Below the pieces are notes generated by a model, which was given only the letters and a program-made list of their open reading frames with translations, did not search any database and had not been told where the DNA came from. DNA of 64,000 nucleotides from NCBI GenBank assembly GCA_018340375.1, contig JAFFJZ010000001.1, positions 17,998,001-18,062,000 on the forward strand, in the 5' to 3' direction. Below are positions 1 to 11,393 of this stretch, piece after piece; position 1 is the first letter of the stretch; each line of letters begins with the position of its first letter. Origin of the DNA: Gonatopus flavifemur (Eukaryota > Arthropoda > Insecta > Hymenoptera > Dryinidae). The translations under genes and the position numbers were made by a program.

Positions 1-360
1 ATCGGTGGATGCGCTGTTAGGGCTCCTGGGGGAAGGGGGGAGGGGGGGCTGAATGAAAACATATGCAACTGCACTGAAAAGATGTATTTGAATCAAATAT
101 ATTTGTTCTGTGTCTAATAGGTATTTGGTGGTATTTATCAAGCATTGAATTCAAGTAATTGAATTCAATTTCCACAGATGATCGTTTCTGTCCCATTCCA
201 TTCACTGTGTGGTTTTAATACTAATGAATATTTTTCGGATAACAAACAAATCAATATTTCTTCGGTTCAGATGATTTTTTTCTGCTGCGTTTCTTCACTG
301 GGGTGCACCTAGGATATTTATAATCAACAAACGATAGTCACGAACCTCACGAGTTTGAGA
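1..360. other. AT-rich sequence, no gene seen
   Basis: A purine-rich G tract lies near positions 28-48. The rest is low-complexity AT-rich DNA without a recognisable coding frame, splice pair or repeat family. Confidence 0.6.
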
Positions 361-461
361 AGATTTGAAAAAAATACAGCCAGAATAACATGAGCCGGGT
401 CCGAAAGACCCGCTTGCGTGGATTAAGAATGTTTTTGAAGGTGCATGGTTGAGGGTTCAAA
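361..461 (+). repeat. 100-bp direct repeat, copy 1
   Basis: This stretch runs from AGATTTGAAAAAAATACAG to GGTTGAGGGTTCAAA and is repeated in the same orientation at 810-911 with about 85 percent identity by eye. Both copies contain a GGGTC-N-GACCC-like core and the sequence TGCGTGGATTA. The 350 bp between the copies are not repeated. It could be a duplicated host segment or two remnants of one dispersed repeat. The family is not recognised. Confidence 0.75.
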
Positions 462-809
462 TAATAATAAATATCTTCAATGCAGTAATTGTGGATTTTC
501 CAAAATATCCCAACTCCACCCTTGCAAGTAATTATATTTTTTTTCAGCCATCATCAGGAATTATTGTTCTTCCTCAAGTTCAACTTTTCCTGATTCCGGA
601 ATAGTGGTTCTTCTTGTCTTTACGTGTTTGTGTAGAGAAGATATAATTTTTTGAAGAAAAACCGTTTTCCTCACAGATTTAAGAAAATTTAAGTTACTTC
701 ATTCTTATATAACTCACACGATTCTCATGAAAATCCTCTTTTGAAATGCGGATTACTATTCTCAAGATGATAACGAATGGATTAAAGAAGAAATCATTTC
801 AAAAGGATG
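462..809. other. Spacer between direct repeats, nothing recognised
   Basis: AT-rich sequence separating the two copies of the 100-bp direct repeat. No coding frame, splice pair or repeat family was recognised in it. Confidence 0.5.
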
Positions 810-911
810 AGATTTGAAGAAAATACAGCCAGAATGAGATGAGCTGGGTCCAAAAAACCCGGGTGCGTGGATTAGGGATTTTTTTTGAAGGTGCGTGGTT
901 GAGGGTTGAAA
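810..911 (+). repeat. 100-bp direct repeat, copy 2
   Basis: Second copy of the repeat at 361-461. It differs by scattered substitutions, for example GGGTCCAAAAAACCC in place of GGGTCCGAAAGACCC. It abuts the GCTG-word MITE that starts directly after it. Confidence 0.75.
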
Positions 912-1182
912 ATTCGCTACCACGGCTAATTGGATTGCTAAGAGAGCAACATGATTAATTAGAACAGCAGATTTTTCGCTGAGCTAGCTAAATTTTCAGT
1001 ATTTATATACAGAAGAGCTGACAAATTTTGTGAAGAATGCAAATATTTTTCGCTGCCACAGCTAAGCAATCGCTGTTTTATCTAACGAGATTGCTGTGAT
1101 AGCAAATAGTTTTGCTGCTCCAGCAAAAGGGATCAGGTAGAATTCCATTTCGCTGTCACAGCAAATTCCTTTTTTCTCCGTG
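905..1182 (-). mobile_element. MITE with CACGGAG end and GCTG/CAGC words
   Basis: The right end reads CTTTTTTCTCCGTG followed by TA (1183-1184), the same terminus and TA target as hairpin MITEs elsewhere in the window (20188, 46013). The interior has repeated near-palindromic words: CGCTGCCACAGC, TGCTGTGATAGCA, TGCTGCTCCAGCA and CGCTGTCACAGCA. The left terminus is not clear and may be lost, so the left boundary is approximate. No coding capacity is seen, so it is non-autonomous. A related fragment lies at 7124-7201. Confidence 0.55.
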
Positions 1183-2165
1183 TACTTTTGGAGCAGGGAT
1201 GTGCATTTTTGCACTTCGGGAGTACTTCTCTTGGGGAATACTTTGAAGACATATTTGACACAAAAAAAGTACTTCCGGAGTACATAAATGCCCATCTCTG
1301 TTTTGTAGCATGCCATACTTGCGGAATACAGGAATTTCTCGCAAGTCCATTAGAAATTTGTCATGCTCAGGTTTCTTTGAACTTTTCAAATGCTCGCGGA
1401 CGAGGTGATATTCCTGACTTCCCACAGGCTCTCCAAGTTTCCTCTTTAATTGATCAGAGCATGATCGTAACTGAATTTCGTTTGCCATTCCGGTACATTT
1501 TATACAATCACAACTAATAAAATCCTCTCAATGGCATATATCTTCTAATTGGAATCCATGGAAATTCAATGTAACCACGGTTCTTTAAATAATGTAAAAA
1601 ATGTATCCATTTATCGTATCTACAATATTGAAAAAGCAAATACGGTGGTATGTTGATTCAAACACTATATTATATTACCTCGTGAAGAGATACAACCTGA
1701 CATCCTCGTCGATCATCTCTTTGACTCTGACTCTGTACTTTCTTCCTCTGTATTTCGATTTCAATGTATTTCCTTCAAGTTCAATCCACGAGGAACAAGT
1801 GGGAGTCGTATTAGGCTTTTACTTCGGATTACTTCTCTCATGTCATTCCCTGAGAGCTGAAACGAGGAGCTGAAGTACTATCTTCGAGCTTTACGAAATA
1901 CCTGCATTCTCTTGCATCACAGAAACCCAGCATCTCCGTAATACGAAGTGAATCAGATAAGTTCACCTTCCTTTGTTGACCAAAGAAATCCGACAATTCA
2001 ATGCCAAGATTTTGAGTAATGCCTTCTAAGAGCTAATATTTCTAGCAAATATGAAGAGATTTACAAATATTCTTCATTCATCTTAGGAACTCTTCCTTTA
2101 TCCCCAATACAAATGCTCGTGACAACGATAAAGCTATCAAGTTCATTCCTCAATTCTATTGGAGA

Positions 2166-2216
2166 AGAAGAACAACAACACAACAACAACAACGCGAACA
2201 ACAATAATAACGTTCC
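2166..2216 (+). repeat. AAC/AAT-rich trinucleotide microsatellite
   Basis: Imperfect run of AAC and AAT triplets (GAAGAACAACAACACAAC and onward). It is simple sequence with no gene evidence around it. Confidence 0.8.
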
Positions 2217-3810
2217 AGCCCGCCGAGGCTGCGAACCATGTTCTATTTCATTATGTACATCGATGGGTCGATTCTACTCGACCGATTTAACATGCATTAA
2301 CTTGTAAACTTGTCGCGGCTCTTCCGTTGAGTTCGCTCGATAATGCAGTTCACTGCTTCACATTGTATAACGAAAGAGATAGAGCATGAGAGATAGAACG
2401 AGCGTGAATGGAAGAGGAAGAAACAAAGCATCGAAGGAGACCTTTTACGGAGTCTTGCAACACTCAACTATGTATAGTGGTTTATACTGGCACCTCGAAT
2501 GTTCTCTCACCTTGTTTCGTCTTGACTGTTTTGTATCGTCCCAAACGGTCTCTCATAGACGCGCTGAAAGCCCGCAACCAGATATGCTGATGAAACATCT
2601 TGAATAACTTGTGAACTTTCTAGTTCAAAATTCTCCCCCAATATAAATTCTGTATCATTATTACGAAGGGTGGAGGAGTAGAATTATGTGATAATTAGAT
2701 TGCCACTTCCATTGATGCTCTTATGTCTCTTTGAGGGAATTATACCTTCTGATGTATCAATGATTAAACAAAGATACGTAACTTAATGTACACACATTTT
2801 ATCATTCCTTACGATAAGTTGGATAGATGATAAATTGATAGATGATTTCTTAGGAATAGGTCTTTATCATTTCAATGTAGAGTTCGGTACGTCAGGAGAA
2901 TTTTATCCCACCTCATTATTTTTATACTCAAAGCCTAATCTTTCATTCATCGATGCATATACTTTTTCATCCCGAATCTCCGAGGGAGGAGAATTTCCAT
3001 ATTTTCATCATTTTCACTTGAATCCGTTATCCGAAATACTTTTAGCACATCTTCCGATAGCAACGCCAACATTTTATATCTATCATTATACACCTATCGA
3101 TGAAATATTCAGCGTAACTTCTGTTTGTGATATCTACTGTACATTAGCGCACTACATACCAGGATATACTCTCATAGTCCATGGCGAGGAAGAGGCGCCT
3201 GCTGCTGCTGATGCTGCCGCTATACCACCGTGTATCGGGAACATTAACTTGGTTTAAATCACCGCTGTTTACTTGCCGCTTCTACACATATTTGCATAAC
3301 AGACTGCTGAAATTAACACGGACATACCGACCTGTCTCATTCGTTGTGTATTGGTGCCTGTTATCGGCCTGTTACTCCCCCTCTTTTACGTTGTTCTTCT
3401 ATTATCTTGTAATATTCATTTTTTAATCTTATACCCTTTCTCGAACACGCAACGCTCAGTATTTCTCTCTTTTCTCGATGCATCGTTCAGCTTTATGATT
3501 TAAATAACACATCTATCCGTACACGTGAAAATAACTTGAAACTATCTAGATTCTAAAGACTGGGTCGTTCACCCAGGTTAGCAAGCGACTACCAGATTGG
3601 AAGCGGTTTGCGAGAACGTGACCGAGCATCGACTATATCGAGTTTCACATTTCCTTCTGTTGAATATATACCAGCATAACGTTTGTAGCAGACAGTGTAG
3701 TCAAGGTGAACACAAAGTTGTAACAGATAATGACTTTTATTAACAAGTTTTTGATGAGTTTCACTTTAGAAACTTAGAATTGTGCGTTGAGGAATTAATT
3801 TTCTGTGATT

Positions 3811-3835
3811 TTTTGTTTGTTTCAGGTAAGGAGAG
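3811..3835 (+). promoter_or_regulatory. Candidate recursive (ratchet) splice site
   Basis: A pyrimidine-rich tract ends in TTTGTTTCAG directly followed by GTAAGG, with the junction at 3825|3826. A 3' splice site fused to a consensus 5' splice site is the form of insect ratchet sites, which remove long introns in steps. The strand agrees with the putative invadolysin exon at 38234. It could also be the end of an ordinary exon or chance. Confidence 0.3.
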
Positions 3836-4547
3836 AGATCCCACGTCTGATCCACGAGTCATCGAACATTATTCTCCAGTTTTATTCGAGTAAAAATGAA
3901 AATTCAAAGATGTACTTGGTGTCTTGGGTGTCTGTTAGAGTTTGCATTGCATCGAGGAGGAAGGATCTTTTTCCTGAAACCAGGATTATTACAAATGGTC
4001 TTGCCTTATTCGTCTACGGTTATATCCCATGAATTATGCAGTAGTAGGGCGTCATCGAACGACGCAAAAATCAGGAAACGAAGATGCAGAGCTTGAAGCA
4101 CGACGTCGTTCCACTTCAACATTCATTCTCAATCGATATGCACGGTCTTGTCTAGTGGATTGCTCAGGCATAGACGGCGATGGTCGAAGTAGACGATTAA
4201 AGACTAATTCGTTTATCGATACACGACCGATGCTCTCCGTATTCCTCGATATTCAAAATGTATAAATGTATGCCAAGTTTCGTGAGTGTTCACTTGCCGT
4301 TTGATTGAAATACCGTATTCGATGGTTTTCCTCTCCCGGGATTCAATAGAGGGATATATTTCATGTTCCTCGAATCATTATACATTCGGATTTGTATGAG
4401 AATTCTTGGTTTGATGGATGCGCATACACAGATGATCGAAATATTTGCTATCTCTGACATTTGAACTGTGAATTCTGGAGTAAATTGTTTCTGTATGTTT
4501 CATAGTTCGAGTTTTGTTTTCATTCCTCAAATCTATTCCAATTTTGA

Positions 4548-4572
4548 ACTTTCTTTTCTACACAGGTAATAT
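4548..4572 (+). promoter_or_regulatory. Second candidate ratchet splice site
   Basis: TTTCTTTTCTACACAG is followed at once by GTAATATC, with the junction at 4565|4566. The donor half is weaker than at 3825 because it has GTAATA instead of GTAAGT. Confidence 0.2.
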
Positions 4573-6554
4573 CTGTTCTGAGATCCAATGACAGTGATTG
4601 TGCATAGACATTAATCTTGCTTTTCATGCTCGTCCCATCTCATGTAACCCATTAATCTGACAGAATCGTCGTGACATTGGCTATCGGTTGATCCAACGGA
4701 ACGGAAAGCCTATTAATAATTTCTCCTAATATTAATTATTCGGTTAGACGTGTCACGTGACGCGATGCGTCGGTTTACATGAGGATTGTCTGCACATGTA
4801 CGACTTGATATCGTTATTTATGCACATGTATAGGAATGTGTACCGATTCAAGCCTTTTGTCTCTGGAGAGTAGCAGGAGAACAGTCATAACAATGTTGAT
4901 TTATTCCTCTGGATGTGTAGGAAACATGATAAATTCCTGGATCTTTTGTTTTGAATTTGATCAACTTTTGTAATATTAATTTCCAAAATCATGTAATAGC
5001 TGTGTTCGCAATGTTCAAGCGGTACATTAATTATCAAATGTATCGATCGTTGGATCCGTCCTTTGAGTCTTTGCTTGTTTACGTGTATACAAATACAGTA
5101 TTAATTCCAATACCATCAGACTAATTTAATTGCCAGCTGAACCCTATCTCACCCCTTTCTAAGGTTTGCCAAGGCATGATAGCATTATGTGATCTACACG
5201 TGGCAATATTGCACTGCATGCCATGAATTCTCTCGCAAAGTCATTTGCTCTAATCGGAACCGGGATGAGAGCAGGCAAGTCTTGGATACCTGCCTTATTT
5301 TACCTTAACTTATCTTATTCAACTCCACCAAAGTAATTACTATCAAGAATATAATGCCTCGAGCTCATGAAAAGTACCGAGTTGAAATTAAAGTCATATT
5401 TATCTACAGATTCTGGGTTGACTTAGACGAGACAGAGCCGGTGATCGAGGAAACCAGTGTTAAAATGTTTTAGACCAAATAATGGAACAAGAAATTGTAT
5501 AATAACTTTTTTACCATCAAAGATTTTCGATTAACAAGAAATAATCGAAATGTCTTCATCAGAATTTCCATCCTTTGATCGATTCTTGAACTTCTTTGAT
5601 GGTACCTCTCACAGAATTTGCAGTTTGTATTAAAATGAAGTACAAAAATTGATCTACAAATCAGATAACAAGCTCGACGAGTCTAAAAATATGAATTGTA
5701 TACTTTGCGAATTTTGGTACCCGAACTATTGAATATATTCCAAGTGCGATAGCAATAATGCACTTTAGAAGTCTTCAAAAGCATATTCTTCTATATCTTC
5801 ATGCGTGTATTGACATCAATGCACAGACTGTGCTAATTAGAACATGACTTCTCCGTTTGTATTGGAAAAGGAATCAAGGATAGTATATTGTTCGTCAAGG
5901 GGGGAAATTTCCCACTTCTCCCCGAGGTGAACATACTATTTTTTCCCACAACTGCAAGGAAAGTGAAAATCATCTGTTTAATTGCATATAAAATATTCAT
6001 ATGCATATTTTAGAACGAAAAGATAGTTTGTATTTTCCTCCCGCTGTGACACATTCGCTTGGAATTCAGCACTTTATCCCCTAAAAATAGGTCAGAAAAC
6101 ATCAACTTTCCGTGCAGGTGTGGGAAAAAAATTATTTCCATCAACTGCTCATCCCTCATTTTTCACCTAAACCAGAATAAATTCTTGTTGAATTGAACAT
6201 AAAGTTACATGTTATTCGGATCATTAGAATGAAATGAGACCTGCAAAAAACTTATATAAGATCAATTATAACGGGATTATCTTTGAAATCTGGTATAAGT
6301 TTCATTATGATTAGATAATGAGGAGATTAAATTTTTAACACGCATGTACGACGGCTTTTTGAACTCTGACTGCATTTGTCATCTGTTCTTGTGTGGCATC
6401 TCACTCTGCTTCATTATATGTTACATAGTTCGTGCGTTATTATATCGTTATCTGTTGATACGCGCAAAAACAATTCGCCAACACAGGAAATCAAGTTGTT
6501 ATACGTGGGATATTAAATTTTTCCGCTAGAATAGCAATGAATTTGCTGTTCTAA

Positions 6555-7090
6555 TCAACCCTAGCAGGGAGATTTTATGGTCAGCTCCATGTCCAATGTG
6601 AGCTCGATGGGGCGGTGATAAGGCACATCTTATTTTGGCCTATCAGATCTAGCTCTGGTGAGGCTTGTAACTGGTAAGGATAGGTTTGTAACTTTCCATG
6701 GCCTACCATGGTTTGTTACATTGGGTTCAGATGCAATGGTGAATTTCATTCCATATCAACCCTAGTAGAAATTTTTGACGGGAGAATACCAGGGCCTGAC
6801 AAGGCATGCCTGCTTTCCTATCAGGTCCCCATGAGGTATCGTTACGTATTTCCCTATTTCGCTCGATTTTATGGAAATCTCATCCGAACCCTATTGTACC
6901 CCTGCGTTACAACCCTATTTGAATCCTATCAGGGAAATCAGATAAGTCCCTTGTAAGGGCTTCATAAAATATTCCTTGTTCACGGTTTCCGGATTCTAAT
7001 CTGATCAGGACCTTATTAGAAATAGGGAATGCCTGATCAAATTTCCATTGGGGAAACCCTAATTTAAGAGATACCTTTCCAAATCTGGTC
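6555..7090. repeat. Repeat-like segment with CCTATCAGG / CCTGATCAGG words
   Basis: Short related words recur in both orientations: CCTATCAGATC, CCTGACAAGGC, CCTATCAGGTCCC, CCTATCAGGG, CTGATCAGGACC, CCTGATCAAATT and several AACCCTA. This interior resembles the CCC-ended elements at 21250 and 32117. Clear terminal inverted repeats were not found, so the boundaries are approximate. It is probably a degenerate non-autonomous DNA transposon. Confidence 0.4.
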
Positions 7091-7123
7091 CTGACCGAAC
7101 GTTCAATATGAATTTCTACTTGG

Positions 7124-7201
7124 GAATGGCTCTGTCAGCAATTTAATTAAGTGTGGCAGCGAATTTTTGACTGATCCAGCGCAACAAATTTGTTCTCCGT
7201 G
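7124..7201 (-). mobile_element. Fragment of CACGGAG / GCTG-word MITE
   Basis: Read on the minus strand it starts CACGGAGAACAAATTTG and continues with GCTG and CTGCCACA words as in the MITE at 905-1182. Only the end is preserved. A cysteine-containing open frame crosses it on the minus strand but is explained by the repeat. Confidence 0.45.
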
Positions 7202-8339
7202 AAGTGTATTGCTTTGCCAACAAGACTGATTGTCGATGTACCGCCATTGAGCTCTGTAATAATCAGCTACACACTGTGAACATTGTAGAGATTGTTTCCT
7301 CATCTCAATAGCAGATTTCGTCCCCCGAGGGTGAAGGAATTTCACCTACTATGAGCGACAAGTCTGCCTTTGAATGTTTGATCTCGTAAATGAAGGGAGA
7401 TAAATTCAACAAATCATAGAGAAGAGTTCTCCATTCGTAGCGGAAGTGTCCTGCCGCCATTTTATGTCACAACGACAATAATTCTGTTTGTTTAGTTGTT
7501 TTCTATAATTTCTTCCAGTGCGCCTGACAGTGTACCTGGCTAACCAAATCCGATGCAGAACTGATTAATTATTATCAAACAGAATTGGTTTGGATCGGTC
7601 CGTGTGAATGTCCTCATTAGTAGCTAATAATTGATTAATCCTCATGGGGTATTGAATTGTCTGTTCACAGGACATTATTGGGCAATGACATGAGCGTGGG
7701 AGTTGCTATAAGCTCTCGGAAAATAGTCTACATATAATTGAATTATTCCTGGGTCAATATGTTGGTTTAGTAATCATCAAAAATTGCTTGATATAAGATA
7801 GAATTTGAAATTATTTCAAAATCTTTAAGATGAAAGTAGATGAATCGGCAAACTACTACACTATCGAAAATTAAAAACACGTGAAGACAAAAATTTACTA
7901 TGCAGCACAATCCGATTTTCCTGTGTACCTCCTACTGACACAGCTAGTTTCTCACTGTGAGACAGTAATTTGTTTTCCTGTGCACAAACCAACTGTGGTC
8001 ATTTCATTGGATTTTTGGAGAGTATGATTTTGATAAATTTTGAAACGTAGAATCGAATGGTGTATCATAGATCATAATCAGTGAAACGATCATGACTGAA
8101 TTTAATCCAAAAATTTTTTCATATCAAAAGTCGATTGAATGGCTTCCATTCATTGGGTTCACTATAATCACCAAAGGAATTGAAAAAACAAATAAATGTT
8201 CAATAAACATTTTGTGCGCTGCTATAACTCTTAAACAAATTCGGAATAGCTAACGCAACCTATGTTTTATTTTTTAGATACGTTGTAGATTTGTTGTACT
8301 TTTCATACGCCTGAGAAATTTATACACTAGGAAAAATTA
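7202..8339. other. AT-rich DNA, nothing recognised
   Basis: No gene, splice pair or repeat family was recognised in this stretch. Confidence 0.5.
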
Positions 8340-8545
8340 CCCATGTGGAAATAGTCAGACTGGAAAAATGGCAGGGTGCTGGCAAAGCTGTATTTGACAG
8401 ACTTCGGCAGAAACAACTTAACTGCGCCCATTCAGAATCATCACCAGTTTTCCAAATGGCGCCAAATGTTCGCCAGATTTCAGACGGTACTGGCTTACGT
8501 GGCCAGACGGTCTTGAGCCAGTGGGCCAATTGTATTGACCCACTA
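8340..8545 (+). mobile_element. Truncated CCCATGTGG element (GCCAGTACTGGC lineage)
   Basis: It starts CCCATGTGGAAATAG and is collinear with the first 200 bp of the fuller copy at 8739, including GGCGCCAAATGTTCGCCAG and the phrase GACGGTCTTGAGCCAG. Similarity stops near 8540 and no opposite end follows. It is a 5' fragment lying 200 bp from the start of the fuller copy. Confidence 0.65.
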
Positions 8546-9404
8546 CTTTTTCCTGAATGACTAACCACGCTCCGCTCTCTCCTAGTGAATGATTCCTCAA
8601 ACTGAGGAAATTCCTGATTAAGAACTAATGCAGTTTTGTCCACCTGAAACATCGGTCAAACTCTGATTTACTACAGACTCTGTATTGGGAAAATTTTGCA
8701 TCGATACCTGAAGCGAGATTGTCTTTTTGTGACATTTCCCCATGTGGAAATAGCCAGAGTTGAGAAATGGCGCGGTACTGGCAAAGTTGTATTTGTCAGA
8801 CTTTGGCAGAAACAACTCAACTGTTTTCCAACTGGCGCCAAATGTTCGCCAGATTTCAGACAGTACTGACTTACGTGGTCAGACGGTCTTGAACCAGTAT
8901 CAAATCAATACTGTTCGGAGAATACCCAGACCCTACAGAAGCGGAACAGCGTCAGTACCGAATCAGAGTCGGTTGGTTGGTGAGATGCGGAAAAAAGACG
9001 ATACGACATCAGTATCGATGCAACGTTGTTTTAATACGGAGTAGATAGTGGATAGGGATTCCACTGATCTGTCCAATAACATGGTTACTTTGATGAGACA
9101 ATACTGCGCCAGTATTGAGCCAGAGTTGGTATTAGCATTCAATATGTTTGATAGAAGACAATATGCCAGTATTGATAGGACGCTGGCTGACTATTGACGT
9201 CAGAATCACGATCTTGCCATTCTACTATTGTAGCGAGCCGAAGTCTTGCCAGCATTGAGCCAGAGTTGTTATGATCATTCAATATGTTCGAGAGACAACA
9301 ATGTGCCAGCATTGGTAGGATTTTATTCCACTACGAAATCTATGGTGAATTGTATGACTTCAACAGTCCCATTACAGTAAATGGCAATTTGAGTGATTCG
9401 TCGT

Positions 9405-9480
9405 CAACTCGGAGATCGGCTGATGTGATAGAGACTCAGTTTCTCACTCACAGGACCCGGGTTCAATCCTCAGTCAGTGA
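9405..9480 (+). other. tRNA-like module inside copy A
   Basis: The segment reads GATGTGATAGAGACTCAGTT, then an anticodon-arm-like stretch, then GGACCCGGGTTCAATCC, which matches a Pol III B box (GGTTCRANTCC). It is not an intact tRNA because the acceptor arms do not pair. The same block is present in copies B (about 57915-57985, minus) and C (about 45672-45735), so it belongs to the element. A tRNA-derived or SINE-derived origin is inferred. Confidence 0.55.
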
Positions 9481-9608
9481 ACTTTCCAGAAATTATTTCC
9501 AAAGTGCCGTCCTCCGATGAGGATAATGGGAGCAATGAATCATTCAGGTTTTCCAAGCTCAAATTTAATGTGTTTTTGTTTTCACTTGAAATATGATCAC
9601 TCCTGATA

Positions 9609-11393
9609 CACTGAGAGAAAGGGTCCATTCAAATATTCGACAGCTAGGAAATTTAGTAACTTGAAATAAAAATTTAGTTGTGCTACACGGAGAAAAAAGA
9701 ACAGTGAATGATTGCTAGGAATACGAGGGATCATTGCTAAAAAAGGTTAGCAAATTGATGACAACTGAACTTTTCTATCAACAGTTCTTCATGCGGGGAG
9801 TAGTAATAGTTTCTATCTTCAGATGAAGATCACTGCTAATTCATTTAGTTTCTATTACAATATGAACTGAACGAATATACAGTGGGTGGCCAAATTATTA
9901 GGCCACAATTGAGATTATTGAGATTACTCCAAAGTTGAATATCTCAGTGAAAAATTATCGTAAGGAAACAAATGAATAAGCAATTTCAAGGGCAAAGTCT
10001 ACTCTTTGAGCATCATTTGACCTCTTTGGTCTATCATGTTTGCCCGACAACCTACATCGCATTAAGTATGAGCATTTTGCTCGATATTTCCTCAGTTTTT
10101 CAAACAGAAGGAGCTCGCAGGAAGATCAAAACATGGAAACACGAAAATAAACATTTTGTAGAGAATTTCCTCAGCTCCAAAACGCTTTTTTTATTTTCCT
10201 GGTAGAGTCATTTTCAGCGGAGTTATGTCATGTTTTATGACTTGTAATTTTGAGACGGTTAAGGGAACAAAAAATTTCCTTGGAGGAAAAAGTTTTGTTT
10301 TAAGATGTATTATACGCAGAAAATACTTTTGAAAGCAATCAAAAACCTTTCGAAGTATTTTTTTTTCGTATAATACATAGCAAAACTAAACTTTTTCCTC
10401 CAAGGAAATTTCTTGTTCCCTTAACCGTCTCAAAATTACAAGTCATAAAACATGACATAACTCCGCTGAAAATGACTCTACCAGGAAAATAAAAAAAGCG
10501 TTTTGGAGCTGAGGAAATTCTCTACAAAATGTTTATTTTCGTGTTTCCATGTTTTAATCTTCCTGCGAGCTCCTTCTGTTTGAAAAACTGAGGAAATATC
10601 GAGCAAAATCCTCATACTTAATGCGATGTAGGTTGTCGGGCAAACATGATAGACCAAAGAGGTCAAATGATGCTCAAAGAGTAGACTTTGCCCTTGAAAT
10701 TGCGTATTCATTTGTTTCCTTACGATAATTTTTCACTGAGATATTCAACTTTGGAGTAATCTCAATAATCTCAATTGTGGCCTAATAATTTGGCCACCCA
10801 CTGTACTTCCTATTCCTCACAAAACTTAGTGATCAATACCATCATCCAAAAGAAAGATGCCCTGAATTATCCTCAAATATTACGCAAAAAAAATTAATTG
10901 TTTTAGAATTCATACTTCCACGACGGTTTCTCGTCCGATTGATCCGAGATGCAAGGCTGTGATAGAAAGACATTTTTTTCTCAGTAATGGGGATTCGATC
11001 CTACCTACCTAATCAACCTAACTTAACCGAAGTAACGCTTATACCGACTTAGCTCTACCGCACGATTGAGATTTTCAACTCACTGAAAGTTCATGAATCG
11101 TTCGTAGATTCGTGCTTACACCTCAGCAACTTACTTTATGAATAATCTTAGTGATGTACGGCATACAATGCTTGAGAATCATTACCTCGAAATGTTATGA
11201 ATGATTCCACACCGTGTGATGGTTCTATTCTTTTTTTCTAGATTTTTTATTCCCGGTGGATCAACCATTTCATTCATATTTCAGACAACTAACTTTTTAT
11301 TTACCCCAACTAGAGTCCAGCTTGCGTAAATAAGAATCTAGCTGTGGCAACTAACATTTAGTTGTCCCAACTATAGGTACTTTTCTCTCAGTG
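9609..11393. mobile_element. CACTGAGAGAAA-ended element nested in copy A
   Basis: Termini CACTGAGAGAAAGGGTCC (left) and, on the opposite strand, CACTGAGAGAAAAGTACC (right), flanked by TA on both sides (9607-9608 and 11394-11395). The ends contain TTTAGTTG/CAACTAAA words. It interrupts the sequence found continuous in copy B (CACTCCTGGTAATCCCGG). It contains a CACGGAG terminus at 9687 without a visible partner, and the Tc1-like foldback at 9880-10803. No transposase frame is present. Confidence 0.75.
9880..10803. mobile_element. 924-bp Tc1-like foldback element
   Basis: Two near-identical arms of about 450 bp face each other around a short unpaired centre near 10335-10360. Ends read CAGTGGGTGGCCAAATTATT and its complement, bordered by TA (9878-9879 and 10804-10805). 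Both ends and target resemble Tc1-like elements. Each arm holds the same 77-codon open frame (9972-10205 plus, 10478-10711 minus) with only two amino-acid differences, which shows how similar the arms are. The frame has no transposase motif. The high arm identity suggests recent origin or arm correction. A transcript through it would fold into one long hairpin. Confidence 0.9.

Larger units (their letters stand above)
1183..6554. other. Host AT-rich DNA, probably intron or intergenic
   Basis: No coding gene could be supported. A 140-codon open frame at 2835-3257 (+) and a short frame at 3181 beginning with a signal-peptide-like Leu run are the longest. Both show no family resemblance and sit within chance expectation for this composition. 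The block contains an AAC-rich microsatellite and two candidate ratchet splice sites, listed separately. Confidence 0.5.

Noticed and set aside
2835..3257. 140-codon open frame on the plus strand, plus a signal-peptide-like start at 3181
   Set aside because: No recognisable domain; the Ala run at the end comes from a GCN-type triplet stretch. Does not match the expected N-terminus of the putative peptidase.
7103..7345. Cys-containing 80-codon frame on the minus strand
   Set aside because: Overlaps a CACGGAG/GCTG-word MITE fragment and has no family resemblance.
9972..10711. Paired identical 77-codon frames on opposite strands
   Set aside because: They are the two arms of one foldback element; no transposase or other domain motif is present.
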